From positions 620,001 through 684,000 of the forward strand of contig NZ_RCZG01000001.1 of NCBI RefSeq assembly GCF_006439015.1: a DNA stretch of 64,000 nucleotides. The letters run 5' to 3'. The position numbers and the translations under genes were made by a program. Numbering within the stretch: position 1 is the first letter of the stretch; every line of letters begins with the position of its first letter. Under the pieces are notes generated by a model that was not told the origin of the DNA, did no database searches, and saw only the letters and a list, made by a program, of their open reading frames with translations. Below are positions 45,949-54,681 of the stretch, in pieces. Source of the stretch: Mycolicibacterium hodleri (GTDB lineage Bacteria > Actinomycetota > Actinomycetes > Mycobacteriales > Mycobacteriaceae).

Positions 45949-46641
45949 CTATTTGGCCGGCGGCATCATGACGGTGTCGACCATGTAGACGGTCGCGTTG
46001 GCGGTCTTCACGCCACCGCAGACGAGGCCGGACTCGTCGAACTTCAGGGCCTCGCCCGCGCCCGTGACGGTCACTTCACTGCCCTCGACCGTCTTGTGCT
46101 TGCCGGCGACCTGTTCCGGGCTCAGCTGACCGGGGATCACGTGGTAGGTGAGGATGCTCGTCAGCAACGGGGCGTCCGTCTTGAGCTTTTCCAGAGTGGC
46201 CGCGTCGATCTTGGCGAACGCGTCATCTGTCGGCGCGATGACGGTGAACTCGCCACCGTTAAGGGTGTCAACCAGATTCACGCCCGGGTTCAGTTTGCCG
46301 GAGACTGCGGCGGTCAGGGTGGTCAGAAGCGGGTTGTTGGAGGCCGCGGTGGCGACCGGATCCTTGGCCATGCCCGCGACGGAGCCTGCACCTTCGGGCA
46401 CCTGCGCGGCGTAGCCGGCGCAGCCAGTGCCGACCAGGTTGGCGGCCGGGTCGGCTGCCCCGGTCATGGCGGGCGCGCTCGACGTGCTGCTACTCATCAC
46501 GCTTGAGGAGACGCTGCTGGCACTGCTGGACACTCCACTCGCGGTATCGCTCGCCGTATTGCTGGAGCATGCAGACGCTCCGAGGATGGCGACTGCGGTC
46601 AGGCCTGCAGCCGCAAAGGCCTTGCGGTGAGTCGAGTTCAT
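45949..46641 (-). CDS. Fasciclin-domain lipoprotein, MPT83-like
   Basis: A 230-residue lipoprotein: lipobox LGASAC with acylated Cys25, a Ser/Thr-rich spacer (about 26-60, a likely O-glycosylation zone), then a fasciclin domain nearly identical in its core to the MPT70-like neighbour ([42 protein letters not shown]). This is the MPT83 architecture, a surface antigen anchored to the membrane. ATG 46641 has GGAG about 12 bases upstream. In M. tuberculosis these genes are SigK-controlled; no clear SigK promoter is visible here. Confidence 0.92.
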   Translation of the reverse strand: MNSTHRKAFAAAGLTAVAILGASACSSNTASDTASGVSSSASSVSSSVMSSSTSSAPAMTGAADPAANLVGTGCAGYAAQVPEGAGSVAGMAKDPVATAASNNPLLTTLTAAVSGKLNPGVNLVDTLNGGEFTVIAPTDDAFAKIDAATLEKLKTDAPLLTSILTYHVIPGQLSPEQVAGKHKTVEGSEVTVTGAGEALKFDESGLVCGGVKTANATVYMVDTVMMPPAK

Positions 46642-46703
46642 GTCGTAATCACTCCATTATGTCTGGGACGGCACGTGCCGCCGTCCTCATGGGGGCATTC
46701 GCG

Positions 46704-46717
46704 GTGATCGCGATCAC
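46704..46717. promoter_or_regulatory. CRP-like palindrome GTGA-N6-TCAC
   Basis: GTGATCGCGATCAC is a perfect 14-bp palindrome matching the core of mycobacterial CRP sites (TGTGA-N6-TCACA). It lies 63 bases upstream of the MPT83-like start and 119 upstream of dxr. Confidence 0.5.
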
Positions 46718-46738
46718 GGATGGCGCCACGCCCCGTAT

Positions 46739-46754
46739 GTCACATCTGCGTCAC
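46739..46754. promoter_or_regulatory. MtrA-like direct repeat GTCAC-N6-GTCAC
   Basis: GTCAC at 46739-46743 and 46750-46754, 11-bp period, in the MPT83-dxr divergent gap. This matches the actinobacterial MtrA motif GTNAC-N6-GTNAC. Confidence 0.5.
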
Positions 46755-46823
46755 AATTTGATGGGAATTCGCTGGGAGATCGAATCGGAGGCTGTGGGAG
46801 TAGGCCGCGGTCGGTGCGGCGGG

Positions 46824-46829
46824 CACAAT
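46824..46829 (+). promoter_or_regulatory. Candidate -10 box (CACAAT) of dxr
   Basis: CACAAT ends 6 bases before the dxr GTG at 46836, suggesting a leaderless transcript. It departs from TAnnnT at the first base. Confidence 0.35.
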
Positions 46830-46835
46830 GGTTCG

Positions 46836-48071
46836 GTGACATCTTCCGGAGGGCAGGAGCGCAGCGACCCGGGAAATGGTGCCGGAGGGCAGGAGCGCAG
46901 CGACCCGGGAAATGTCGGCCGCCTACGTGTCCTGGTACTGGGCAGCACCGGGTCCATCGGGACCCAGGCGCTCGAGGTCATCGCGGCCAACCCGGACAGG
47001 TTCGAGGTCGTTGGGCTCGCAGCGGGCGGCGGCAACCCCGATCTGCTGTCCCGGCAACGCGCGCTGACCGGCGTCTCCAACGTCGCAGTGGCATCTGCGA
47101 CCGCCGCCGAGCAGATCGGTGGCGTCACCTACGTCGGTGCCGATGCGGCCACCCATCTGGTCGAGAACACCGATGCCGACGTCGTGCTCAATGCGCTGGT
47201 CGGTGCGCTCGGACTGCGCCCCACGCTCGCCGCGTTGGAATCGGGTGCCCGGCTCGCTCTGGCCAACAAGGAATCGCTGATCGCCGGAGGCCCCTTAGTG
47301 CTGAAGGCGGCCGGTCCTGGCCAAATCGTGCCCGTGGACTCCGAGCACTCCGCGCTGGCGCAATGCCTGCGTGGCGGGGCCGCCGACGAGGTGGCCCGCT
47401 TGGTGCTGACGGCATCGGGTGGCCCGTTCCGCGGGTGGGTCGCCGCCGATCTGGAGGACGTCACTCCCGAGCAGGCTGGCGCCCATCCGACGTGGTCGAT
47501 GGGCCCCATGAACACGCTGAACTCGGCGTCGCTGGTCAACAAGGGCCTCGAGCTCATCGAGACACATCTCCTCTTCGGCATCGCCTACGACAAGATCGAC
47601 GTCGTCGTCCACCCTCAGTCGATCGTGCACTCGATGGTGACCTTCTTCGACGGCTCCACGATCGCCCAGGCGAGTCCGCCCGACATGCGGCTTCCGATCG
47701 CCCTTGCGCTCGGATGGCCGGCGCGCGTGCCAGGCGCGGCGCTGCCCTGCGATTGGACCAAGGCTTCCACCTGGGATTTCGAGCCCTTGGACGACGAGGT
47801 GTTTCCGGCCGTGGCGCTGGCCCGTGAGGCAGGCAGCCGGGGAGGCTGTCTGACCGCTGTGTACAACGCCGCCAACGAAGAGGCTGCCGCAGCGTTCCTT
47901 GACGGGCGGATCCGTTTCCCTGCGATCGTCCGGATCGTCGCCGAGGTGCTGCACGGTGCCGACCAGTGGTCGGCAGAACCGGCTACCGTGGAGGACGTGC
48001 TCGACGCGCAGGACTGGGCCAGAAACCTGGCGCGGCGAGGAGTCTCACAGGAGGTCGTACCAACCAGATGA
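46836..48071 (+). CDS. dxr: 1-deoxy-D-xylulose 5-phosphate reductoisomerase
   Basis: A 411-residue enzyme of the MEP isoprenoid pathway, converting DXP to MEP with NADPH. NADPH motif [13 protein letters not shown] is near 34-46; active-site blocks are [37 protein letters not shown] and [27 protein letters not shown] 46836 matches the VTNS-type start of the M. tuberculosis protein. Unlike it, residues 5-26 consist of two copies of [10 protein letters not shown], encoded by 36-bp-period repeats. It overlaps rip1 by 4 bases (ATGA). Confidence 0.94.
   Translation: MTSSGGQERSDPGNGAGGQERSDPGNVGRLRVLVLGSTGSIGTQALEVIAANPDRFEVVGLAAGGGNPDLLSRQRALTGVSNVAVASATAAEQIGGVTYVGADAATHLVENTDADVVLNALVGALGLRPTLAALESGARLALANKESLIAGGPLVLKAAGPGQIVPVDSEHSALAQCLRGGAADEVARLVLTASGGPFRGWVAADLEDVTPEQAGAHPTWSMGPMNTLNSASLVNKGLELIETHLLFGIAYDKIDVVVHPQSIVHSMVTFFDGSTIAQASPPDMRLPIALALGWPARVPGAALPCDWTKASTWDFEPLDDEVFPAVALAREAGSRGGCLTAVYNAANEEAAAAFLDGRIRFPAIVRIVAEVLHGADQWSAEPATVEDVLDAQDWARNLARRGVSQEVVPTR
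46848..46913 (+). repeat. In-frame 36-bp-period repeats inside dxr
   Basis: Two copies of a 30-bp unit with core GGGCAGGAGCGCAGCGACCC (46848-46877 and 46884-46913), translating as [10 protein letters not shown]. They are near-identical to the unit in the DUF1707 gene at 53443-53508 and lie before the catalytic fold. Confidence 0.9.
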
Positions 48072-49297
48072 TGTTCGTATTGGGCATTGTGCTGTTCGCA
48101 CTGGCCATTCTGGTGTCCGTGGCGCTGCACGAGTGTGGCCATATGTGGGTGGCGCGCGCCACGGGAATGAAGGTGCGTCGCTACTTCGTCGGGTTCGGAC
48201 CCACGCTGTGGTCGACCATGCGCCCCAACAAGCTCGGGTACACCGAGTATGGGGTCAAGGCCGTCCCCCTCGGGGGCTTCTGCGACATCGCGGGTATGAC
48301 CTCGGTGGAGGAACTCGCACCTGAAGACCAGCGGTATGCCATGTTTCGCCAGAAAGTCTGGAAGCGCGTCGCGGTGCTGTTCGCGGGTCCCGGCGCGAAC
48401 TTCGTCATCGGCCTTGTCCTGCTCTACGGCATTGCGGTGGTGTGGGGGCTGCCCAACATCCATCCACCGACCACTGCCATCGTCGGCGAGACCTCTTGCG
48501 TGTCCTCGGAAGTCACGAAGGGCACCCTCGGTGACTGCACCGGACCCGGACCCGCTGCGCTGGCAGGAATCAAGGCGGGCGATACGGTCGTCAAGGTCGG
48601 CGACACCGACGTGAAGAACTTCGAGCAGATGGTCGTCGCCGTGCGCAAGCTCAACGCGCCGACGCCCTTCGTGGTCGAGCGGACCGAGAACGGTCAGACC
48701 CGAGAGTTCACCACCACCGTCGACGTCACGAAGACTCAGCGATGGACCAAGGACGGCAACGGCGGCCCCACCGAAGTCAGCGCCGTCGGCATCGCGGCGG
48801 CCCAATTCGGACCCACGCAGTACAACCCGCTCTCCGCAGTTCCGGCCACCGTCGCCTTCACCGGCGATCTGATGGTCGAACTCGGCAAGTCCCTGGCCAA
48901 GATCCCGACCAAGATCGGCGCGTTGTGGACGTCCATCGGGGGTGGCGAGCGTGACCCAGAGACGCCGATCAGCGTCGTCGGCGCCAGCATCATCGGCGGC
49001 GACACCGTCGACGCGGGGCTGTGGGTGGCGTTCTGGTTCTTCCTCGCGCAACTGAACTTCGTGCTCGGCGCGATCAACCTTCTCCCACTACTTCCGTTCG
49101 ACGGCGGCCACATCGCGATTGCCGTCTACGAGAAGATCCGCAATATGATTCGGACGGCGCGCGGGAAAGTCGCCGGAGCTCCGGTGAACTATCTCAAGTT
49201 GATGCCGGCGACCTACGTCGTGCTCGTCGTGGTGGGCGGCTACATGCTGTTGACCGTCACCGCCGACCTGGTCAACCCGATCAGGCTGTTCCAGTAG
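48068..49297 (+). CDS. rip1: Site-2 zinc metalloprotease Rip1
   Basis: A 409-residue intramembrane protease of the RseP/SpoIVFB class. The zinc motif HECGH is at 21-25 in the first helix, a PDZ domain is at about 130-260 ([20 protein letters not shown]), and the second motif is [12 protein letters not shown] with Asp345 as third ligand. In M. tuberculosis Rip1 cleaves anti-sigma factors RskA, RslA and RsmA after site-1 cutting. The start ATG 48068 overlaps the dxr stop, and ispG follows 32 bases later. Confidence 0.94.
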   Translation: MMFVLGIVLFALAILVSVALHECGHMWVARATGMKVRRYFVGFGPTLWSTMRPNKLGYTEYGVKAVPLGGFCDIAGMTSVEELAPEDQRYAMFRQKVWKRVAVLFAGPGANFVIGLVLLYGIAVVWGLPNIHPPTTAIVGETSCVSSEVTKGTLGDCTGPGPAALAGIKAGDTVVKVGDTDVKNFEQMVVAVRKLNAPTPFVVERTENGQTREFTTTVDVTKTQRWTKDGNGGPTEVSAVGIAAAQFGPTQYNPLSAVPATVAFTGDLMVELGKSLAKIPTKIGALWTSIGGGERDPETPISVVGASIIGGDTVDAGLWVAFWFFLAQLNFVLGAINLLPLLPFDGGHIAIAVYEKIRNMIRTARGKVAGAPVNYLKLMPATYVVLVVVGGYMLLTVTADLVNPIRLFQ

Positions 49298-49329
49298 GCC
49301 GATACCAGAGTTCGAAGAAAGAAGTCACG

Positions 49330-50493
49330 ATGACCGTCGGTTTGGGATTGCCGGCTCCGCCTCCGCCGACGCTGGCCAAGCGCCGCAAGACGCGCCAGCT
49401 CATGGTGCGCAACGTCGGCGTCGGGAGTGATTACCCAATCTCCGTGCAGTCGATGTGCACCACCAAGACACACGACATCAACGCCACGCTGCAGCAGATC
49501 GCCGAGCTGACCGCGTCCGGCTGTGACATCGTCCGGGTGGCCTGCCCCCGCCAGGAGGATGCCGACGCGCTGTCGGTGATCGCTAAGAAGAGCCAGATCC
49601 CGGTCATCGCCGACATTCACTTCCAGCCGAAGTACATCTTCGCCGCAATCGACGCGGGATGTGCCGCCGTGCGCGTCAACCCGGGCAACATCAAGGAGTT
49701 CGACGGTCGCGTCAAGGAGGTTGCCAAGGCAGCCGGTGACGCTGGCATCCCCATCCGCATCGGTGTCAACGCGGGCTCCCTCGATGCCCGGATGATGCAG
49801 AAGTACGGCAAGGCCACGCCGGAGGCGCTCGTCGAGTCGGCGCTGTGGGAGGCCTCGCTGTTCGAGGAGCACGGCTTCGGCGACATCAAGATCAGTGTCA
49901 AGCACAACGATCCGGTGATCATGGTGGCCGCCTACGAGCAGCTCGCCGCTCAGTGCGACTACCCGTTACACCTGGGTGTCACCGAGGCCGGCCCGGCGTT
50001 CCAGGGCACCATCAAGTCCGCGGTCGCCTTCGGTGCTCTGCTGTCCAAGGGCATCGGCGACACGATCAGGGTGTCTCTGTCGGCGCCGCCGGTGGAGGAG
50101 ATCAAGGTCGGAAACCAGATCCTGGAGTCGCTCAACCTGCGACCCAGAGGGCTCGAAATCGTGTCGTGCCCGTCGTGCGGCCGCGCGCAGGTCGATGTCT
50201 ACACGCTGGCCAACGAGGTCTCCGCTGGGCTCGAGGGCCTCGACGTTCCACTGCGCGTTGCGGTCATGGGCTGCGTCGTCAACGGCCCTGGTGAGGCCCG
50301 CGAGGCCGACCTCGGCGTCGCGTCGGGTAACGGCAAGGGTCAGATCTTCGTGCGCGGAGAAGTGATCAAGACGGTGCCTGAGCAGATGATCGTCGAGACG
50401 TTGATCGAAGAGGCGATGCGCATCGCGGCCGAGATCGGTGAGGAACGTGGTTCAGATGATGTCGGCAGCGCACCCATTGTGACCGTAAGCTAA
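49330..50493 (+). CDS. ispG: 4-hydroxy-3-methylbut-2-enyl diphosphate synthase
   Basis: A 387-residue [4Fe-4S] enzyme (GcpE) converting MEcPP to HMBPP in the MEP pathway. Blocks include [58 protein letters not shown] and the cluster cysteines in [11 protein letters not shown] and [15 protein letters not shown]. The start ATG 49330 follows AGAAAGAAG. dxr-rip1-ispG is the standard mycobacterial operon, giving two MEP steps around the protease gene. Confidence 0.97.
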   Translation: MTVGLGLPAPPPPTLAKRRKTRQLMVRNVGVGSDYPISVQSMCTTKTHDINATLQQIAELTASGCDIVRVACPRQEDADALSVIAKKSQIPVIADIHFQPKYIFAAIDAGCAAVRVNPGNIKEFDGRVKEVAKAAGDAGIPIRIGVNAGSLDARMMQKYGKATPEALVESALWEASLFEEHGFGDIKISVKHNDPVIMVAAYEQLAAQCDYPLHLGVTEAGPAFQGTIKSAVAFGALLSKGIGDTIRVSLSAPPVEEIKVGNQILESLNLRPRGLEIVSCPSCGRAQVDVYTLANEVSAGLEGLDVPLRVAVMGCVVNGPGEAREADLGVASGNGKGQIFVRGEVIKTVPEQMIVETLIEEAMRIAAEIGEERGSDDVGSAPIVTVS

Positions 50494-50547
50494 ATGGCGA
50501 TCCCTGTGAGCGGGGTCACCACTGAGTCGTAGTACGTCGTCTCGAAG

Positions 50548-50577
50548 AGAACGTTGTAGTTGAAAAGAACCTTGTAG
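50548..50577. repeat. Two 12-bp direct repeats (AGAACnTTGTAG)
   Basis: AGAACGTTGTAG (50548-50559) and AGAACCTTGTAG (50566-50577), 18 bp apart, in the AT-richer 109-bp gap between ispG and the GNAT gene. Possibly a regulator site; nothing else is seen in the gap. Confidence 0.5.
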
Positions 50578-50602
50578 CAAGACCGCGCTTTAGAAGGACC
50601 AG

Positions 50603-51457
50603 ATGTCCGCTCCTCCGCTGTTTCGTCTCACTGACGAGCGACGCGTCACAGTGGTGCGTGATGCCGCCATGGTCCGCCGCATTCTCGACGACGATCCCGT
50701 CGGCTCCTGCATGGTCGCGTCCCGGGTGGCCGACCACGGCGTCGATCCGACGGCGATCGGCGGCGAGCTGTGGACACGACGGCGCCCCATCGACTCGCTG
50801 TGCTTCGCCGGCGCCAATCTGATCCCGTTGCGGGGTGAGGTCGGCGATCTGACGGCCTTCGCGGACAAGGCGATGAGCACGGTGCGCCGGTGTTCGTCGT
50901 TGGTCGGGCGCGCTGAATTGGTCATGCCCATGTGGCAACGCCTCGAAAGGGCTTGGGGTCCCGCACGCGACGTACGGGAGCACCAACCGTTGATGGCGCT
51001 CGCCGGCGCCCCGCAATGTCCGATCGATCCGGGCGTACGCCCCGTGCGCATGGAGGAACTCGACGCCTACCTGGTGGCGGCCGTCGACATGTTCATCGGT
51101 GAGGTCGGCGTAGATCCTCGGATGGGAGACGGCGGCCGCGGCTACCGGCGTCGCGTCGCGGGCCTGATCACCGCAGGTCGAGCCTGGGCGCGTTTCGAAC
51201 GCGGCCAGGTCGTGTTCAAGGCCGAGGTCGGGTCGCAGTCGCCCGCGGTCGGTCAAATTCAGGGAGTCTGGGTGCATCCCGACTGGCGGGGCAGGGGACT
51301 CGGCGCTGCAGGCACTGCCGCGCTCGCCAATGCGGTGGTCCGAAGTGGACGTATCGCGAGCCTCTACGTCAATGGCTACAACACCGTCGCACGTGCAACC
51401 TATGCGCGGATCGGGTTCGCCGAGGTAGGTACCTTCGCGACCGTGCTTCTCGACTAA
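50603..51457 (+). CDS. GNAT-family acetyltransferase with DUF4081 domain (Rv2867c-like)
   Basis: A 284-residue protein. The N-terminal half is the DUF4081 region (VGSCMVASRVADHGVDP, LCFAGANLIPL); the C-terminal half is a GNAT fold with the acetyl-CoA loop VHPDWRGRGLGAAGTAAL (about 228-245) and VNGYNTVARATYARIGFAEVG. It corresponds to M. tuberculosis Rv2867c, in the same place after ispG. The acceptor substrate is unknown. Confidence 0.9.
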   Translation: MSAPPLFRLTDERRVTVVRDAAMVRRILDDDPVGSCMVASRVADHGVDPTAIGGELWTRRRPIDSLCFAGANLIPLRGEVGDLTAFADKAMSTVRRCSSLVGRAELVMPMWQRLERAWGPARDVREHQPLMALAGAPQCPIDPGVRPVRMEELDAYLVAAVDMFIGEVGVDPRMGDGGRGYRRRVAGLITAGRAWARFERGQVVFKAEVGSQSPAVGQIQGVWVHPDWRGRGLGAAGTAALANAVVRSGRIASLYVNGYNTVARATYARIGFAEVGTFATVLLD

Positions 51458-51532
51458 ATCTCAATCCAATCTCGGTGCGGTCTCGGTGCGCCTCCGCGCG
51501 CCGGGCTGGCGACGCTTCTAACATCAGTCCCA

Positions 51533-53356
51533 ATGGCATCACAAACCTCATCCGCATCACGAGTCACTGGGCTCCTGACGGTTCTCGCCGTGGTGGCGAC
51601 CGTCGCGGGACTCAGTGCCTGTACTCCAAAGCCCAATGGTCCCGAACCGGTCGCGACGGCGTTCTTCACCGCGCTCGCCAAGGGGGACACCGGGATGGCC
51701 GCCGATCTCAGCGACAAGCCGATCGTCGCGCGGGCGGCCCTCAACGAGGCATGGGCCGGCCTGCAGGCGACCAAGCTCGACGCGCAGATCCTCGGGTCGA
51801 AGTACGCCGAGGACACCGGCAGCATCTCCTACCGCTACACGTGGCATCTGCCCAAGAATCGCGTGTGGACCTACGACGGTCAGCTCAACCTGGTCCGTGA
51901 AGAGGGACGCTGGGAAGTACGTTGGAGCGCAACGGGTTTGCACCCGAACCTTGGGGAGAACCAGAAGCTGGCGTTGCGTGCGGACGCGCCGCCGCGGGCG
52001 TCGGTGAACGAACGCAGCGGCAGCGACGTGCTGCGTCCCGGCTTCTTGTACAACTATTCCCTCGACGCGAGGGCAGCCGGCGGTGACCTCATGCCCACGG
52101 CCATCGCCGTCGCCGATACTCTTCGGCGCTTCGACCCCTCGATGGACGCCCAGCGGCTTGCCGAGAGGGCCAGTTCGTCTGCCAAGCCGCTCGACCTCAT
52201 CACGTTGCGCCAGGCCGACCGCGATGCGGTGGCGCCAGCCATCGGCAGCCTCCCCGGCGTCGTCATCACCCCGCGTGCCGAACTGCTGCCCGTCGATGAC
52301 AGCTTCGCGCCCGACATCGTCAACCAGGTCAAGAAGTCGGTCGTCGACGAACTCGACGGGAAGGCGGGTTGGCGGGTGGTCAGTGTCAACCAGAACGGTT
52401 CAGACGTCGAGGTGCTCGACGAAACTCCGGGTGCGCCAGCACCTTCGGTGACGATCAGCCTCGATCGATCCATCCAGGACGCTGCGCAGGATGCCGTCGA
52501 CATGGTCGGCAAGAAGGCCATGATCGTGGCGATCAAGCCGTCCACCGGTGAGATCCTCGCCGTCGCCCAGAACAGTGCTGCCGACGCCGACGGCCCCACG
52601 GCCACCACGGGCCTCTACCCGCCGGGTTCGACGTTCAAGATCATCACCGCGGGCGCCGCGATCGATCGCGACATGGCCACGCCCAATACACTTCTCGGCT
52701 GCCCCGGTCATATCGACATCGGGCAGCGGACGATCCCCAACTACGGTGGGTTCGACCTCGGCACGGTGCCGATGTCGCGTGCGTTCGCGAACTCATGCAA
52801 CACCACGTTCGCCGAGCTGGCAAGTCGGATGCCGCCGCGAGGTCTGACGACGGCTGCCGCGCAGTACGGCATCGGTACCGACTACGTCGTGGACGGCATC
52901 ACGACGGTGACCGGATCCGTGCCCCCAACGGTGAATCTGACCGAGCGCACCGAGGACGGTTTCGGTCAGGGCCGAGTCCTGGTCAGCCCGTTCGGCATGG
53001 CGTTGGCCGCGGCGACAGTCGCCGCAGGCAAAACGCCGGTGCCACAGCTGATCGAGGGCAGGCACACCGAGGTGTCGGGTGACACCCCGACCATCACGCC
53101 GAAGATGATCGACGGGTTGCGACCGATGATGCAGCTGGTCGTGACGAACGGCACGGCGAAGGACCTCAACGGCAGCGGTGACGTGCGAGGTAAGACGGGT
53201 GAAGCCGAATTCGACGGTGGCTCGCACGCCTGGTTCGCCGGCTACCGCGGTGACCTGGCCTTCGCGGCCCTTATCGTCGGAGGCGGCAGCTCGGAGTACG
53301 CCGTACGAATGTGCAAGGACATGCTCAACGGCCTGCCCCCGGGTTACCTTGCCTGA
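51533..53356 (+). CDS. Penicillin-binding lipoprotein (Rv2864c-like)
   Basis: A 607-residue class B-type transpeptidase. Lipobox LSAC gives acylated Cys30; an NTF2-like MecA_N domain covers about 35-145, a dimerisation domain follows, and the transpeptidase has SxxK (Ser366-x-x-Lys369 in PGSTFKI), SxN (Ser421-Cys-Asn423) and KTG (Lys554). It crosslinks peptidoglycan and is a beta-lactam target. It matches M. tuberculosis Rv2864c in layout. ATG 51533; RBS not strong. The toxin-antitoxin genes found next to it in M. tuberculosis are absent. Confidence 0.93.
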   Translation: MASQTSSASRVTGLLTVLAVVATVAGLSACTPKPNGPEPVATAFFTALAKGDTGMAADLSDKPIVARAALNEAWAGLQATKLDAQILGSKYAEDTGSISYRYTWHLPKNRVWTYDGQLNLVREEGRWEVRWSATGLHPNLGENQKLALRADAPPRASVNERSGSDVLRPGFLYNYSLDARAAGGDLMPTAIAVADTLRRFDPSMDAQRLAERASSSAKPLDLITLRQADRDAVAPAIGSLPGVVITPRAELLPVDDSFAPDIVNQVKKSVVDELDGKAGWRVVSVNQNGSDVEVLDETPGAPAPSVTISLDRSIQDAAQDAVDMVGKKAMIVAIKPSTGEILAVAQNSAADADGPTATTGLYPPGSTFKIITAGAAIDRDMATPNTLLGCPGHIDIGQRTIPNYGGFDLGTVPMSRAFANSCNTTFAELASRMPPRGLTTAAAQYGIGTDYVVDGITTVTGSVPPTVNLTERTEDGFGQGRVLVSPFGMALAAATVAAGKTPVPQLIEGRHTEVSGDTPTITPKMIDGLRPMMQLVVTNGTAKDLNGSGDVRGKTGEAEFDGGSHAWFAGYRGDLAFAALIVGGGSSEYAVRMCKDMLNGLPPGYLA

Positions 53357-53388
53357 GTAGCCTGGTCCTAGCGAAGGGACGGGCAGTA

Positions 53389-54066
53389 ATGACCAGCATC
53401 AACTCGGGTATCGGTTCCGATGTCGACCCGGGAAAGCGCACCGGAGGGCAGGAGCGAAGCGACCTGGGAAAGCGTGCCGGAGGGCAGGAGCGAAGCGACT
53501 CGGGGAACTCCACCGTGCTTCGCATTTCCGACGCCGACCGCAACGGCACGTTGCGCCGACTGCACAACGCGGTGGCGCTGGGGCTGATCGACATCGGCGA
53601 GTTCGAGGAACGCTCGGCCGCGGTGTCGCAGGCCCGCTTACACTCCGAGCTCGGCGCGCTCGTCGAGGATCTGCCCGGCCCTGGCGCGATCGTCACGACG
53701 GCGACCGATCGGGTGGAACTGCGCGGCGTACTGGGTTCGCTGAAGCGCCAAGGCGAATGGATCGTGCCCACACGCCTGTCGTTGGTACGGCGAATGGGTT
53801 CCATAGATCTCGATCTCACCAAAGCGCGGTTCGCCGGACCGATCGTGGTGATCGAACTCGACGTGAAGTTCGGATCCGTGGACATCCGGCTCCCCGAGGG
53901 TGCAAGTGCGTCGATCGACGATGTCGAGGTGCTCGTCGGCAGCGCGCGAGATCATCGCAAGGATGCTCCCGCGGAGGGTTCGCCGCACGTCATCCTCACT
54001 GGGCGCAGCGTGTGTGGCTCGATCGACATCCGAGGGCCGCGCAAGTCGTTGTTCGGCCGCGGCTAG
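53389..54066 (+). CDS. DUF1707 and cell-wall-active-type C-terminal domain protein with inserted repeats
   Basis: A 225-residue protein. DUF1707 covers about 43-96 (LRISDADRNGTLRRLHNAVALGLIDIGEFEERSAAVSQARLHSELGALVEDLP). The C-terminal half (about 135-215) resembles the beta-helix domain of LiaF-like proteins (MGSIDLDLTKARFAG..VVIELDVKFGSVDIRLPEG). Residues 13-40 are two and a half copies of a DPGKRTGGQERS-type repeat. ATG 53389 follows GAAGGGAC. Role unknown; DUF1707 proteins are often membrane-stress related. It is convergent with the thioesterase gene across a 32-bp repeat array. Confidence 0.85.
   Translation: MTSINSGIGSDVDPGKRTGGQERSDLGKRAGGQERSDSGNSTVLRISDADRNGTLRRLHNAVALGLIDIGEFEERSAAVSQARLHSELGALVEDLPGPGAIVTTATDRVELRGVLGSLKRQGEWIVPTRLSLVRRMGSIDLDLTKARFAGPIVVIELDVKFGSVDIRLPEGASASIDDVEVLVGSARDHRKDAPAEGSPHVILTGRSVCGSIDIRGPRKSLFGRG
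53443..53508 (+). repeat. In-frame 36-bp-period repeats inside the DUF1707 gene
   Basis: Units with core GGGCAGGAGCGAAGCGACCT translate to GGQERSDLGK (residues 19-28) and GGQERSDSGN (31-40), with a half copy (DPGK) before. The unit is almost the same as that in dxr 6.5 kb away. Confidence 0.9.
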
Positions 54067-54073
54067 AGAGTCC

Positions 54074-54201
54074 GTCTGCTCTTCGCGCACGCGCTCATCG
54101 GGTGGGTCTGCTCTTCGCGTAAGCGCTCATCGGGTCGGTCTGCTCTTCGCGCAAGCGCTCATCGGGTCGGTCTGCTCTTCGCGCAAGCGCTCATCGCCTA
54201 T
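54074..54201. repeat. Four tandem 32-bp repeats
   Basis: Copies at 54074-54105, 54106-54137, 54138-54169 and 54170-54201 (last one diverges at its end). Core GTCTGCTCTTCGCGCAAGCG then CTCATCGGG; only a few substitutions. They fill the gap between the convergent DUF1707 and thioesterase genes, and the last copy contributes the thioesterase stop codon. The GCGCAAGCGC part is near-palindromic. Confidence 0.92.
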
Positions 54202-54574
54202 TTAGGACGGCGAAGCTCAGCGTCGCCCTGCTTGCCAGGCGGTTTCTCCCGACGTCGGTGACGTCGACGGACGTCACGATCATCCGCCGACCCGCCCGAA
54301 CGATGGTGGCTTCGGCGCGGGCCGGGCCCTCGACGATGGGCGCCAGGAAGTAAACGTTCATGTCGGCGGTGGTGACGTCCTGATCGGGGCCGACGACGTT
54401 GGCCGCCAACCGACCCGCCGCGATGTCGATCAGCGTAGCCACCAACCCACCCTGCAGCGCACCCCGGATGTTGGCCAGGTTTGGCCGGTTGTCCATCTCG
54501 ATGACCATGCGCTCGGCGGACTCCTCGACGTCCCGCATGCCCATCTGGCGGAGCAGGTGTTCTTCTTCGATCAC
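54191..54574 (-). CDS. PaaI-type hotdog-fold thioesterase
   Basis: A 127-residue thioesterase-like protein: [33 protein letters not shown] is the hotdog helix with Asp, followed by [14 protein letters not shown] and the C-terminal sheet. It probably hydrolyses acyl- or aryl-CoA thioesters. Start GTG 54574. The TGA stop lies within the last 32-bp repeat copy, so the repeat array has probably defined or altered the C-terminus. It is divergent from mapB. Confidence 0.85.
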   Translation of the reverse strand: MIEEEHLLRQMGMRDVEESAERMVIEMDNRPNLANIRGALQGGLVATLIDIAAGRLAANVVGPDQDVTTADMNVYFLAPIVEGPARAEATIVRAGRRMIVTSVDVTDVGRNRLASRATLSFAVLNRR

Positions 54575-54592
54575 CGCTGCACGGTATCATTC

Positions 54593-54609
54593 CTCTCTTT
54601 AAAGGAGAG
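54593..54609. promoter_or_regulatory. Near-perfect 17-bp palindrome between thioesterase gene and mapB
   Basis: CTCTCTTTAAAGGAGAG has seven of eight arm pairs complementary. It lies 18 bases upstream of the thioesterase start and about 72 upstream of mapB, so it could be an operator for one or both. Confidence 0.5.
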
Positions 54610-54681
54610 TGGCATTCTCGCGCCGTCGTGGGCGGGCCGACGGGGCGGCGAGCGCCGGGCAGTAGCAGTTACGCTGGCAGG

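Noticed and set aside
54074..54201. Possible CRISPR array
   Set aside because: Repeats are directly abutting with no unique spacers, and no cas genes are present.
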